The position numbers and the translations under genes are program-made. This document shows positions 10,021 to 21,110 of a stretch of DNA of 64,000 nucleotides, in pieces. The stretch is from Alnus glutinosa (taxonomy: Eukaryota > Streptophyta > Magnoliopsida > Fagales > Betulaceae). Positions within the stretch are counted from its first letter, which is position 1, and each line of letters opens with the position of its first letter. Location: the NCBI RefSeq assembly GCF_958979055.1, contig NC_084886.1, forward strand, positions 12,138,654 to 12,202,653, in the 5' to 3' direction. Under the pieces are notes generated by a model. The model was not told the DNA's origin. It saw nothing but the letters and a program-made list of their open reading frames with translations, and did no database searches.

Positions 10021-11036
10021 GTCACAGTATGCCAGCAGGTCTACCACGCGGTCCACGCTAATGTTTTATGACATTCGCGTCTACCATGTGACGTATGGCA
10101 TTACCTCACATAAAATCCTAGATCGAAGATAACTTTGTTTTTTTTTTTTTTTGGGGAAACAATTTACGTGTAAAATTGATATGTGATAAATATATATTAT
10201 TTTAATAATATATACTTTATATATATATATTTTTTAATAATATTAATAAAATAATATTTATTTCTTACATACTTAAATAACACATATTAATCTTATATCT
10301 ATCGTAAAAATGAATTAGTTTATAAATTTTTTTTATCATTTTTCCTGTCTCAACCCAAAAGTCTCGGACCCCGCGCTACTCTAATAAGTCTTCGTATAAG
10401 GATCCGGCTTAGGCGATATAAAAAGAAGGATACTACTACAGCACATCTTTGTAAAAGTAATGGACCGTCGAGATTTAACCAAATCTTTTTATACCCAAAC
10501 GCTGTCGTCTTAAGCAAACGTTTATGCCAACTTCTTATGCATCTCTGACTTCTTTTCTCCCCGTTTTCTCAAAAGCAGAGGAGCCCCCGAAACAGAGATG
10601 AACTAAGACATACCCAACTCGTATTTTGTCTCTTTCTCCATTTTTTTTTTTTCTTAGACTTAGTTCAAAGAGAAATGATTGACTTTAAATGGCACCTCCC
10701 TCCTTTTTTTAGGAAACAATACAATTTTATTGCAAAACATGTACTTTTTTTTTTTTTAATAAAATTATATTATTTACTCAAAAGGAAAGAGAGACCTGTT
10801 AAAAGGTCCTTCTCAATTATTTCTCTTATTCAAAAGCCCTAACAGCACAAATCTCTATCTCTTGTTTGATTCACATCAAAACCCAGTTTAAAAGTTCAAA
10901 AGGTAAAAGAAAGGAAAGGAAAGGTAAAAAAAAAAAACTGATAAGAGTTGTAAAAATCAATGATGTGTTTGGGTTGGAGTAGAAAAAATTTTCATTTTGC
11001 TACAGTCATTGGGTTTGGGTGTGAAATCTGGATATT
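10021..11036. other. Intergenic DNA, no gene seen
   Basis: AT-rich with several T-runs (10138-10152, 10638-10650, 10748-10759). GAAAA at 11037-11041 is the left target duplication of retrotransposon copy 2. Confidence 0.5.
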
Positions 11037-11041
11037 GAAAA

Positions 11042-11495
11042 GTTGGTACAGTTTCCGGTATGGTGTGAATCTGCACGTTCCTTTGATGTTCTTCACGCTT
11101 CTCAATAACTCTGCAAAACAACAAAACCTAGGGACCCTTCCGGGGGTCCCGCTCCGATGCCTAAATTAGCTTCTGTGAGAAAATAATGCTTTGTGCATAA
11201 AAATTGAGTCTTAGTTTATACCTGGGGTATGAGCCTATTTATAGGCATAGAGGTGGAGTCAAACCTGGATTAGGACTCCTGCTCCTTGTTGATCTAGAAC
11301 TGTTGTCCGAGTTCTAATTGGACTTCAATCCTTTACTAGACTTCTAATTGGATATCTTCTTAGACTTCCAATCTGATATCTTCTTAGACTTCTGATCTGA
11401 TATCTTCTTAGACTTCTGATCTGATATCTGTTTGGACTTTATTAGACTTTTGAATCTCCTCTTTGGATCGGGTTGAGTGGGATTTATCCCCAACA
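11042..11495 (-). repeat. 3' LTR of copy 2
   Basis: 454 bp; the terminal T present in the partner LTR is missing at the outer edge. It contains the inverted TATA motif CTATTTATAG near 11234-11243. Confidence 0.9.
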
Positions 11496-11705
11496 GTTAC
11501 CCCCCAATTCCCTTATCCAAAGCTTGCTTGAATAATGGAAATTCCATGTCTAAGGAAACCCGATCTTTGTCTCCTGCTGAAAACCTGCTAACCTGCAAAA
11601 CCTGAGGGTTAAATCTTACCCCCCATTACCTTCTTGTTTTTCCTTAGGGTTTTCTCCCTGTCTCTTGAAAAATCTACAAAACCCGAGGGTTAAATCCGAC
11701 CCCCC

Positions 11706-12257
11706 GAGAAGTTTCTTCTTGCTCTCGGCTAGGACTGATTCGGGACTCTCGGCTAGGACTGATCCGAGAGTTTTCTTCTTGGTCTCGGCTAGGACTGATC
11801 CGAGACTCTCGGCTAGGACTGATCCGAGAGTTTTCTTCTTGCTCTCGGCTAGGACTGATCCGAGAGGCTCCTTCTCGGCTAGGACTGATCTGAGAAATTT
11901 TTCTTGCTCTCGGCTAGGACTGATCCGAGAGGCTCCTTCTCGGCTAGGACTGATCCGAGAAGTTTTTCTTGCTCTCGGCTAGGACTGATCCGAGAGGCTC
12001 CTTCTCGGCTAGGACTGATCCGAGAAGTTTTTCTTGCTCTCGGCTAGGACTGATCCGAGAAGTTTTTCTTCTTGCTCTCGGCTAGGACTGATCCGAGAGG
12101 CTCCTTCTCGGCTAGGACTGATCCGAGAAGTTTCTTCATGCTCTCGGCTAGGACTGATCCGAAAGGCTCCTTCTCGGCTAGGACTGATCCGAGAAGTTTC
12201 TTCATGCTCTCGGCTAGGACTGATCCGAGACTCTCGGCTAGAACTGATCCGAGAGTT
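11706..12257 (-). repeat. Hairpin minisatellite array, 17 units
   Basis: Seventeen copies of the same stem-loop core as in copy 1, here read as CTCGGCTAGGACTGATCCGAG on the plus strand. The same two spacer types are used but in a different order and number, so arrays gain and lose units between copies. The Arg/Ser-rich frames over it are by-products. Confidence 0.92.
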
Positions 12258-12590
12258 TTTGCCTGCAAAAGAAACAACATCAACGGGTTCCTGGTCCCTA
12301 GACCGGGAACACTCCGATGCTTAAGTCAGCTTTATTCATTTATTCTGAAAATACTTATTCCCAAAATCTGGGGAATTTTCTGTCTAGTCTGAATTAAAAA
12401 TAAAAATCTAGTTCTTTGCAAATATAAATGCTAAAAAATAAAAGCAAGCCTGAAATTCCCCAGAATCCTTTTTATGGGATCACGGGCAGATACCGCTGTT
12501 GCCTCGGCTCTCTATGCCTAGGGCTTCTGCTTCCTCGGTCCTCTCTTCTTTCTATGTCATCTCGGGGAGCATTCTCTTGATGCCTTTCGT

Positions 12591-13958
12591 CTAGCTGAGG
12601 ACGGTCTCGGGGATAGTAATCCCTTGGCTGTTGATCTCGGGGCTGATAGTCTTGATGATTCCGAGGCCTGTTATTTCCTGGATGGTTCCGTCGCTTCCCA
12701 AGAACCGAACTAGCTTGCCATTCTTTATGAATTCTTCTATTAACAACCTTAGGGTTACGCACCCCTCGGTGTAATGACCTGCTTGTTTATGGAAATCACA
12801 ATACTTCCCTGCATTCCTATAAGGAGGATTACCTGGTATCTTTTGCGGTTCCCGAAACGCCGGATCTCTCTTGATCTCCATGAGGACTTCTGATATCTCG
12901 GCATTGAGAGGTGTAAAGTTGTAATCTTTGAACTTCTTTACCTGCCTCTGCTCTTCCCAATCAGCTTTCTTGAATTCTTTCCTTTTCTTTTCTGGGGCTG
13001 TCTCTCGGGGTAGTCTAGAACTAGCCATAGACTTCAGCGTCTCTTCCTGATTGATGAATTCTTCTACCTTATCCATGAGGCCCTGCAAGGTACTCGGTTG
13101 CTTCCGGATCAACTTCTTCATCAAAGGCTCCTCGGGTGAAATTCCCTGATAAATGGCAGCAAAAATCATATCCTCGGTCGGATCTTCGACCGTAGCCTTC
13201 TCTCGGTTGAACCGAGCCATAAACTCCTTAAGACTCTCATTGCCCTGCTGGTGCAATGATAGCAAATATCCCGAAGGCTTCTTCCTTGTCCGGAAAGCCA
13301 AGAACTCCGTTAGGAATATCTTGGACAATTCCTTGAACTGATCAACGGAATTCGGGGGCAGCTTCCTGAACCAGTCTCGGGCATTCCCCGAAAGAGTAAG
13401 AGGGAAGGCCCGACATGCTACTTCATCGGGTGTCCCGTGAAGGTCTAGATGAGCTTTGAAATTCTCTAGGTGATCCAAGGGATCTCTGTCTCCTGCATAA
13501 CTTAGAATTTGGGGTACCTTAAACTTATCGGGAAGCTGATAGTCTGCCACCCGTCTGGTGAAGGGTGAGTCTGTACCCATTAGGAGCTTGTCCACCATTA
13601 CGGATCTGCCTTTGTCCTTTCTTTCCATCTCCATGTCCGTGCACCTTCTCTCCAGCTCGGCAATAATTCTGCTCAGATCTCCTTGACGGTCATCCTCCCT
13701 CCGAGGATTAATGTTGCTATTGTGATCTTCTTCCTCACGCTCATCCCTGTTCATCTCGGGATTGGGCTGTCTCGTCCTCATGCGTAACAATTCTGCATTT
13801 AAGTCTTCAATCTGGGCTTCCAACGCTGCTATGCGATCTTGATCTCCACCCCCCGGGGGAGGGTTCGGTGGAGGCTGCAAATTATTCTGAATAGCCGGTT
13901 CCTGTGGGGCCACGGGCTGTCGATTGGTCTGGCTTCCGGAACGTGTGTTCATCACCAT
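12591..13958 (-). CDS. gag: Retrotransposon gag protein, frameshifted tail
   Basis: The gag of copy 2. The frame is open from 14084 in the LTR, but the matching start to copy 1 is the ATG ending at 13958, giving 455 residues. The gag core and the C-x2-H-x4-H-x4-C knuckle are present and closely match copy 1. After the segment NGKLVRFLG a 1-bp deletion relative to copy 1 moves translation into another frame that ends at 12591. The original Arg/Asp/Pro-rich tail remains readable in the neighbouring frame down to 12472. The nucleic-acid-binding tail is therefore lost in both copies by different mutations, while the capsid core stays open. No pol is present. Confidence 0.87.
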   Translation of the reverse strand: MVMNTRSGSQTNRQPVAPQEPAIQNNLQPPPNPPPGGGDQDRIAALEAQIEDLNAELLRMRTRQPNPEMNRDEREEEDHNSNINPRREDDRQGDLSRIIAELERRCTDMEMERKDKGRSVMVDKLLMGTDSPFTRRVADYQLPDKFKVPQILSYAGDRDPLDHLENFKAHLDLHGTPDEVACRAFPLTLSGNARDWFRKLPPNSVDQFKELSKIFLTEFLAFRTRKKPSGYLLSLHQQGNESLKEFMARFNREKATVEDPTEDMIFAAIYQGISPEEPLMKKLIRKQPSTLQGLMDKVEEFINQEETLKSMASSRLPRETAPEKKRKEFKKADWEEQRQVKKFKDYNFTPLNAEISEVLMEIKRDPAFREPQKIPGNPPYRNAGKYCDFHKQAGHYTEGCVTLRLLIEEFIKNGKLVRFLGSDGTIQEITGLGIIKTISPEINSQGITIPETVLS

Positions 13959-14019
13959 GCTGGATCTTATTTTTCTTTTATGAGGAACGAATAATCGTTT
14001 CCCACAGACGGCGCCAAAC

Positions 14020-14474
14020 TGTTGGTACAGTTTCCGGTATGGTGTGAATCTGCACGTTCCTTTGATGTTCTTCACGCTTCTCAATAACTCTGCAAAACAA
14101 CAAAACCTAGGGACCCTTCCGGGGGTCCCGCTCCGATGCCTAAATTAGCTTCTGTGAGAAAATAATGCTTTGTGCATAAAAATTGAGTCTTAGTTTATAC
14201 CTGGGGTATGGGCCTATTTATAGGCATAGAGGTGGAGTCAAACCTGGATTAGGACTCCTGCTCCTTGTTGATCTAGAACTGTTGTCCGAGTTCTAATTGG
14301 ACTTCAATCCTTTACTAGACTTCTAATTGGATATCTTCTTAGACTTCCAATCTGATATCTTCTTAGACTTCTGATCTGATATCTTCTTAGACTTCTGATC
14401 TGATATCTGTTTGGACTTTATTAGACTTTTGAATCTCCTCTTTGGATCGGGTTGAGTGGGATTTATCCCCAACA
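14020..14474 (-). repeat. 5' LTR of copy 2
   Basis: 455 bp, TGTTGG to CCAACA. It is adjacent to the reverse-complemented primer site and followed by the target duplication GAAAA (14475-14479). Confidence 0.93.
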
Positions 14475-14479
14475 GAAAA

Positions 14480-15885
14480 CAACCCGCATTCAACCCGAAA
14501 ATTAACCCGAATTCGTTTCCTTTTTCAAGCGTCATTCTGAATTCTAACGTGATTTTTTGCCTCAAAAAAGCAGTCGTTTTTCACCCACACAGTTGACCAA
14601 CATGTCAGACGCGTATAGGCAGAAACACAGGAAGTAGACACCAGGTGTCGGCTGCGGCGCTGTTTCGACTACGGCGAGCTTGTTTCAGGCGAGGTTCAGG
14701 CTACGGCGGTCATCCGTGAGCCCTCCAGCGCCTCGTCCAGGAGCTCGATGCCTGCCATCCGACTGTGGTGACGATGGCGACAACAACTGCACCGATCTCA
14801 TCTAGACCACTCGACGAGAATCGCGGCGACAACGGCTGTCGATATATTCTTTCGGCGTTATCTTGGGTTTTGGGAAGGGAATTGTTTCGGGGGTGAAGTG
14901 GAAGGATTTGCCAGCACCAAGAGGGTCGTGGCTGAGGGACGCGGTGGTGCTGGAGTGGCTTGGACAAAATTTTCAACAAATGAAAACCTATTTTTTGTCA
15001 AGAAGAAGAAAAAAAGGGTGAAAGAAGAGGAATGAAAAGTGGTAAAGACAAAAATAACCTTACCTGATTTACCTATAAAGAACAAACAAGAAGAGTAAAC
15101 CCGTAAATCTACATTCAAAAGACAAAATAACCCTACCTTATTTAGGTCTAATGAAGGAAAGAGAAGGTAAAAATCGTAAAACCGCACCATCAAAGAAAAA
15201 AATAATACTGTGCACACGTTCAAAGAAAAAATCACAAAGTGTATTTTTTTATCATTCGGTTGAAAATGTTATACGTATATCGTTACTAGTTTCTTATATA
15301 TATATAATTGCATAATACATTTCATCCGAATCACTAATATAGGTGCCGTGCCTTCGTCTCAAGACAATGATCCGGATGAGTGACTATGTACGTAGGATAT
15401 GTAGTTATGTTGGCAATCGTGACATAAAGTATTAGTATTCTTTTGAATGTAGGTGGAATATCAAAGATTGTAAATTATGTAAATACTATTTATATGGTTT
15501 TATCAGTTGGACTTGACTGGTTTGTAATTGTCGGTAACTTATATATTATGTTTGGAATTACTTTGAACGTTTTAGAGTTTGTATTATATATGTTTGAGGT
15601 TGAGTGACATTATGTTGATACGTCATCTTATTTGTTATTGTTTTTTTTATGGTTTGGTGTACATCAAACCATAGTGATTGTTTATAAGTGTATGGAGTCC
15701 GAATTATGAGTGTATGTAATCGTTTATGAGTGTATTAATATGTAAACAATATTCTTGCTCTATCAAGCATTACCAAAAAAAAAATGATTATAATTAGAAT
15801 CATTTGAATAGTAAAATAATTCTAATAAAGAATTAATACGCTATATGTTAAGCCGTTTTAATTACTGAATTTTTGAAGTGTGAGG
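14480..15885. other. Intergenic DNA upstream of GST-A
   Basis: A GC-richer patch (about 14630-14960) with short unrecognised frames is followed by AT-rich DNA. No gene, repeat or element could be supported. Confidence 0.45.
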
Positions 15886-16394
15886 CATTAGCGACAATCC
15901 TGTCGTCGTCCTAAATGTCATGGTACGGTGACTCATTGACAATAACAATTACAATGTCCAACAAAATATGTAAATAACATATATTAATTAATAATTACAA
16001 GCAAATTGACTATTGAATCTGCATAACGGATGGTACGTTGGTTTGGTGACTTCGGTTTTGGATTTATCTGAAATTATTTTAAATAATTTATGACATTTTG
16101 TCTTGTTCAAGTCGGTAGGTTTTTGCCTTTGCTAGCTACCTAGCTTTGTAGTTGGTCTTGTCCCTCTCTTGGGTTTAGTCCCGATCGATCTCCTTGAAAA
16201 AAAAACTCAAAAAATGCCAAAATCCATAGTCAAACTAAATAAAATGATGAAAAAAAAATCACGCGATACGTGTCAAAACAGCAAACTAAAAACAATATAT
16301 TAGGAATAAAAAAAAAAAAAAAATTGAAATCAAAGGAGAAAGTCAAGACGCCAAACCATTTTGAGTTAAGATATAATTAGGAAGTTGAGACAAT

Positions 16395-16557
16395 GAAGTT
16401 TGTTGTCCAAGCAAGAGGCCAGGTTATTTGATCATTATAAAATGACCAATTTTGAGTTAAATATAAAGGAAACTGAAACTATGATTGAAGCTTGTTGTCC
16501 AAGCAAGAGGCCAGGTTAACCATTGATCATTATAAAATGACCAAATGTGAGTTAAAT
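16395..16557 (+). promoter_or_regulatory. Duplicated promoter block and TATA box of GST-A
   Basis: A block of about 70 bp (TTGTTGTCCAAGCAAGAGG through GAGTTAAAT) occurs twice, at 16395-16462 and 16487-16557. Each copy contains ATTATAAAATG. The second, TATAAAA at 16531-16537, lies 54 bp before the ATG and is the likely TATA box. The same duplication precedes GST-B (about 27317-27480), so it is older than the segmental duplication. Confidence 0.6.
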
Positions 16558-16590
16558 TGGTACCACATTATATATATTGCTCCTTCAAAC

Positions 16591-17952
16591 ATGAGCACAG
16601 AGGTAAAGCTTCATGGGACATGGCCAAGTCCATTCAGTTACAGAGTGATATGGGCTCTGAAACTGAAGGGCATACCATATGAATACATAGAAGAAGATCT
16701 TTCCAACAAAAGTCTTGTTCTTCTCCAACACAATCCAGCCCACAAGAAGATCCCTGTGCTTGTTCACGGCGGAAAACCAATTTGCGAGTCCATGATTATC
16801 ATTGAATATATAGAAGAGATGTGGCCACACAACCCCTTGCTGCCCACTGATCCTTATGAGAGATCTGTTGCTCGCTTTTGGATTAAGTTTGCTGAAGATA
16901 AGGTACATATATGCTTCCCCTTTTCCCACTTGCTCTTCTGTTTTTTTCAGTTGCTTCATCTTCTTCGGTACTTCACTTAATCCTCCTAAACTTTTATTAC
17001 TTCTGCAATATTCTCATTAAAGTTCAAAAACTCTTAATTTAGTAGGAATTTGATCATATTCCTCTTCATGTTAGGATTTGAAATTGGTGTATTTAACAGT
17101 GTATATGAAGTCAATATTGGCATGTCTTTTAAAAATTTAAATCATGTGAAATCTATATACCATTAGTGTATCAAACTTTCAATTTTTTGCAATCTCACCC
17201 CCCTTTCATTAAGATTTGGGGTTAAATTAGACCGTCAAAGGGTAAATTTACACTTATATCCTTGTAAAATTTATAAATTACAAAATTACAATTAATTTTT
17301 TTATAAAAAAAGAAAGGGTGTTTTGGAAATTTTTCACTCCTCCGTCAAAATTTTCCGTAAAATCCTAAAGGGGGGGTAGGATTGCAAATTTTTTAAATTT
17401 TAATACACTAAATTGATAGTTTTTTTAAAAAAAAAAAAAAAAAAAAACTTCGGGAGGAGGTTATAAAGATACGTAATAAAAGTTCAAGAGGATTAAGTGA
17501 AGTTTTTCCTTATTATTATTATTAGTTTGATTTAACTAAAATTCTTTTTAGTTTATTGATTTTCATAATAGTGTCTCTTATTTCGTTAGGGTCCTGCAAT
17601 GTGGATAGTTTACCGAACTAGTGGCGAAGAACAAGAGAAGGCCATCAAAGACACCTTGGAGATGCTGAGAGCCATGGAGGAAGATGGGCTCGGCAGAGAC
17701 AAGAAATATTTTGGTGGGGACAACATTGGGATAGTGGACATTGCCTTTGGGCAGATTGCTCAATGGTTGGGAGTCATTGAAGAAGTTGTCGGGGTGAAGC
17801 TGCTTGAGGCTCACAAGTTCCCTCGCTTGCATGCATGGATCAAGAGTTTTAAGGAAGTTCCTGAAATCAAATTGAACCTTCCTGATCGTGATGAAATGTT
17901 GGTCTTTTTTAAGAGTAGAAGGGAAGTGTTGCTGGCATCTTTACAAGATTAA
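16591..17952 (+). CDS. Tau-class glutathione S-transferase (GST-A), intact
   Basis: Two exons, 16591-16902 and 17590-17952, joined at GT...AG in phase 0, give 224 residues, the usual length for plant tau GSTs (GSTU). The enzyme conjugates glutathione to electrophiles in the cytosol, in detoxification and stress defence. The N-terminal thioredoxin-like domain has the WPSPFS segment, with Ser13 as the expected catalytic serine. KIPVL (53-57) and Glu66-Ser67 are the glutathione-binding positions. Exon 2 encodes the all-helical C-terminal domain. The ATG at 16591 was chosen over an upstream in-frame ATG (16492) by alignment with the other copies. The single intron at this place is typical of tau GSTs. 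The closest copy in the window is the pseudogene at 27512-29864. Substrate is not predictable. Confidence 0.93.
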
Positions 17953-18249
17953 TTAGTCTTTAAACTTGTGAGTTTTTGAGTCTCCATGCTTTTTATTTTG
18001 AATGTCGTGGCTGCGTGGGCATGGAACCTTTAGTATGGTGTGTATCATCTATGATCGAGAGAATAAGAAAATGGGTTCTTCGTTGGTTATCCAAATATGT
18101 GATGAGACAATGAAAAAAGAGGGCCAAAATGATATGAACATGTTACATATGTAACATTAATGTTGTAGGGCTGTATGGATAGGATTAGGTTGTTGAGTCT
18201 TGGTTAAATTCAATATAAAGCTAAGCAATTTTGATTGCTTCGGCTATAT

Positions 18250-18400
18250 CTTTAGAGATGTGTTATTTGCATATAATTTCTACACACAATTTGACGTGGC
18301 TGTGTATTTTATATTATTATTTTCTTTTTAAAAAATGCCAAAAGGCGTTATGTATACATTTTGTGTACAAATTGTGTGCAAATAACATACCTCATATCTC
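18250..18400. mobile_element. Small MITE
   Basis: The ends TGTTATTTGCATATAA and TTGTGTGCAAATAACA are inverted repeats, and ATATCTTTA-like sequence flanks both sides. Copy B lacks it: there the sequence reads ATATCTTTAAGAT. It therefore inserted in copy A after the duplication. The ends are approximate. Confidence 0.6.
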
Positions 18401-20073
18401 TTTAAGATGTAGTTTAGATGGGTTGAGTGCTAGCTTATCAAGATCTGTGTGCGAGTAGATATATAGTGTGTTAGTCTTAAGTTGCTATTGTAATTTTTTT
18501 CTAAAGACAAGAAGCATGAATAAAATTATCAAGCTATTATTTTCCACACATATCTTGCGTCTTTAAGGCGACTAAAAGTTATAATTCTTCAAAATATTCT
18601 ACATTAATAAAGAGGCTTAGGATTCTTTGAACTATCCTATACAACCTTTTTCTAATCACTTTCAACTTTCCAAGATAGAAAGGTTAAGTAGGAATGATCT
18701 TACTAATTCCTTCTCTGTTAATAGACCAATTACACGTTTTGATACCAGAAATCATCATAATTTGGTATTGGAACCAGCAATTAATGTCTCTCCACCACTT
18801 GGAATAATTGGAGAACAAGGTTAGCTCACTAAGCATGGAGCAACAAACATTTTGACAAGAGATACAAATGGAATTACGTTTAAGATAGCTAGGAATGCCT
18901 GATGAAGTACGAGAAGGGGATGACATATTTATGCATGGTTTGATAGCATCTCAGCCCAAAGGGATGGCGAGTATAATGATGCATTTGAAAGAAAAGATAA
19001 TGCAAAAAAAAAAAAAGTATATAGTTCGGTCTATGACCTATATTCATATGATAAAGCTCAAATTGCTATATTTTACTCTTATTTTTTTGGTAATATTTAC
19101 AATATAAAAGGCTCATATTTATAAGAGAATTAAGGTAGATGAGAATAATACAAATAGTCTTCAATTGCGATTAAGTAATAATCTTCAACTGTGTTTAGGT
19201 GATAAACTTCAATTGCAATTACGTGATAGATTTTAACTGTGATCAGGTGATATAGGATTCAACTGTAGCTAGGTGATAGACTTTAATTACGGCTTAGACT
19301 CTTGAACTTTATAATATACTCTAACATCACATCAAATAGAAGCTGAAAATTTGTGGAATCTTAGGTTTTTTATTTTTTTTTTTATTTTTTTTTGTCGTTG
19401 TTAGATATGGCAGCAGTCACCGATAGAGGCCTGCGCTGGAGTTGGTGGCGGCTGGCGGATGTGACAGTCGAAAACGGTGACCAGTGATGGGCCTTTAACA
19501 ACAAAAATTTTGAGACAAACAGTTGGTCAAAATAAAAGAGAACCAACAAAGTGTTGAAATGAGACAAACTATTGCCTATGGGCCTTAAATGGGTCTATGT
19601 CATAAACAAGACCAAATGATTGGTCCAACAAAAGGCCCAAAGATGAGCAATTTGGCCAAACATATGCCTCGTGGGCAAACCAAAAAAAAAAAAAATCAAC
19701 CGACTTTTCCTGTTTCTTCGGTTTTATTTTTTAGGACTTTCTTTTCTTGAATTCAACGATGGATTTGTCGGAGAACCAATGTATGGATTTGGTAGGATGA
19801 GCCGCACATCCGAACTTGTGAGTTTGCAGTGTTGAAAAGCTTGCTTGATTGTAACAAGTCCCAGCAAAAGTTGGGCCTGCCACTTCTCTTTATTTCTTCT
19901 ATACCACGAGGACTTGTAGGTGGCAAAAAAGACAAAACCAAGAATCAACAGATTTGTGACCACAATGCTATAATCAATTTTGTTACTTTTGAAGAAGACA
20001 AACCAAAGGCCAAAATATGGGGTCCATGGGTTGGGGCACAACACCACAAAACTTAGAAAAGAAAACGAGAGTA

Positions 20074-20218
20074 ATACGCTAGGCTTACAACTCTTTTACA
20101 ACTTGTGACACATGTTAGCTTATGATTAGATTTATATTAGCCACTAAAATTTTTTTTACACCCTCCAAACACATGTCGACACATGTTAGCAAGTTGTAAA
20201 AGAATTGTAGGTATGGCT
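20074..20218. mobile_element. MITE shared by both duplicate segments
   Basis: Inverted ends with the core CTTTTACAACTTG / CAAGTTGTAAAAG. The corresponding copy lies at about 36905-37051 in segment B, so the insertion is older than the duplication. No target duplication was resolved. Confidence 0.55.
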
Positions 20219-20649
20219 TTTTTTTATTTTATTTTTTATCATTAATGTTGCACGGCTATATTAATGGGATTCGGTTCTCGAGTCAAAGCCCATTAGGTTA
20301 GATTATTAAGTCCTGGTTAAGTACCAAAAAAAAAAAAAACCCTAAGGAATTGTGATTGCTCTTACTATCTTCCATTTACCTCTTTAAGATGTAGTTTAAT
20401 TAGGTTGGGTGCTTATCTTGAAGTTGTTGACATGAATTGATATTGTGTTTGATGTGAATTGGATTGATTTTTCATTGTCATTCATTCTTGAACTGTACTG
20501 ATAGGATCATATACTTAGTAAAGCAACTTAAGGCCTGATTTAATCTAGAAATGAACATAGAGCTTTTGGTTATCTTATACTACCATAAGACAATTGGATA
20601 TATATTGTTAATCCATGTTCTTAGATGATTCTTTAAATAGCTATTAGAA

Positions 20650-20802
20650 TAAAACATAAACTGCAAATTATGTAGCATACAACACGACATTAAGCAAATA
20701 CTAATTCAAACTGATTGAGAAGATAATAATGGTTGGACGTCTACAGATGAGGTTGAAATTGTTGATGAAGCAACAACATCCAACGAACCGTGCATTTCTG
20801 CT
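20650..20802 (-). pseudogene. 3' remnant of a WAKL gene
   Basis: This matches the 3' UTR and last codons of WAKL1 (about 37730-37878) on the minus strand. Everything upstream (kinase, membrane segment, ectodomain) is missing. The homology stops exactly where the inverted repeat at 20800 begins. It is non-functional. Confidence 0.75.
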
Positions 20803-21110
20803 TGCTAAATCGCCGGTACGACTTCGAACTCGACGAGTTCTTCGTTCAAATTGAACCTCTTTTCTATAACGACCTTTTCTGTCTAATATCATACAAAAGA
20901 GGTTCAAAAGTTATTTTTTAGTTATTTAAATAAAAATTTTATTATTTTTTTTAATTTATAGGGGTATTTATATAAAAAAAAAAAACGAAAAATGTATTTA
21001 TATTAAATGACTTTTGTATGATATTTGACAGAAAAGGTCGTTATAGAAAAGAGGTTCAATTTGAACGAAGAACTCGTCGAGTTCGAAGTCGTACCGGCGA
21101 TTTAGCAAGC
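20800..21110. repeat. Near-perfect inverted repeat, 100-bp arms
   Basis: Arms 20800-20899 and 21011-21110 are complementary at 99 of 100 positions (one T/A mismatch) around an AT-rich 111-bp spacer. The arms are of ordinary composition, not simple sequence. A transcript would fold into a long hairpin able to feed small-RNA processing. The left arm starts at the WAKL breakpoint. It could be the termini of a small foldback transposon or the result of an inverted duplication during DNA breakage. Confidence 0.9.

Larger units (their letters stand above)
11042..14474 (-). mobile_element. LTR-gag-LTR (TR-GAG type) retrotransposon, copy 2
   Basis: The same family as 5074-8731, in reverse orientation and 3.43 kb long. 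From its 5' end (right) it has an LTR (14020-14474), primer site, gag, hairpin array (11706-12257), polypurine tract and LTR (11042-11495). GAAAA is duplicated exactly at 11037-11041 and 14475-14479. The left LTR lacks one terminal base. The two LTRs differ at one position that I can see (GAGCC against GGGCC near 11230/14210), which implies very recent insertion. Its LTRs are about 27 bp shorter than those of copy 1, so it belongs to a sister subfamily and is not a direct duplicate. Confidence 0.93.
15886..20802. repeat. Segmental duplication, copy A (GST + WAKL 3' end)
   Basis: This segment aligns collinearly with 26811-37878. Matching begins at GCATTAGCG (about 15886 and 26811) and ends at TGCATTTCTGCT (20791-20802), inside the last exon of the WAKL gene. 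It carries GST-A, a non-coding stretch of about 2.7 kb and 3' WAKL remains. The non-coding part 18515-20060 (matching 35380-36900) has no gene that I can recognise. Copy B is more than twice as long because of later insertions. Confidence 0.85.

Noticed and set aside
7330-12257. Repeat-spacer arrays that superficially resemble a CRISPR array
   Set aside because: The spacers are only two recurring types, not unique. The arrays lie inside LTR retrotransposons, and the genome is a plant nucleus.
16492-16590. Upstream in-frame ATG extending GST-A by 33 residues
   Set aside because: The extension is promoter-block sequence, overlaps the likely TATA box and is not shared with GST-C. The ATG at 16591 matches the family start.
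16585-17832. Minus-strand frames across the GST-A exons
   Set aside because: They are antisense to well supported GST exons and have no independent evidence.
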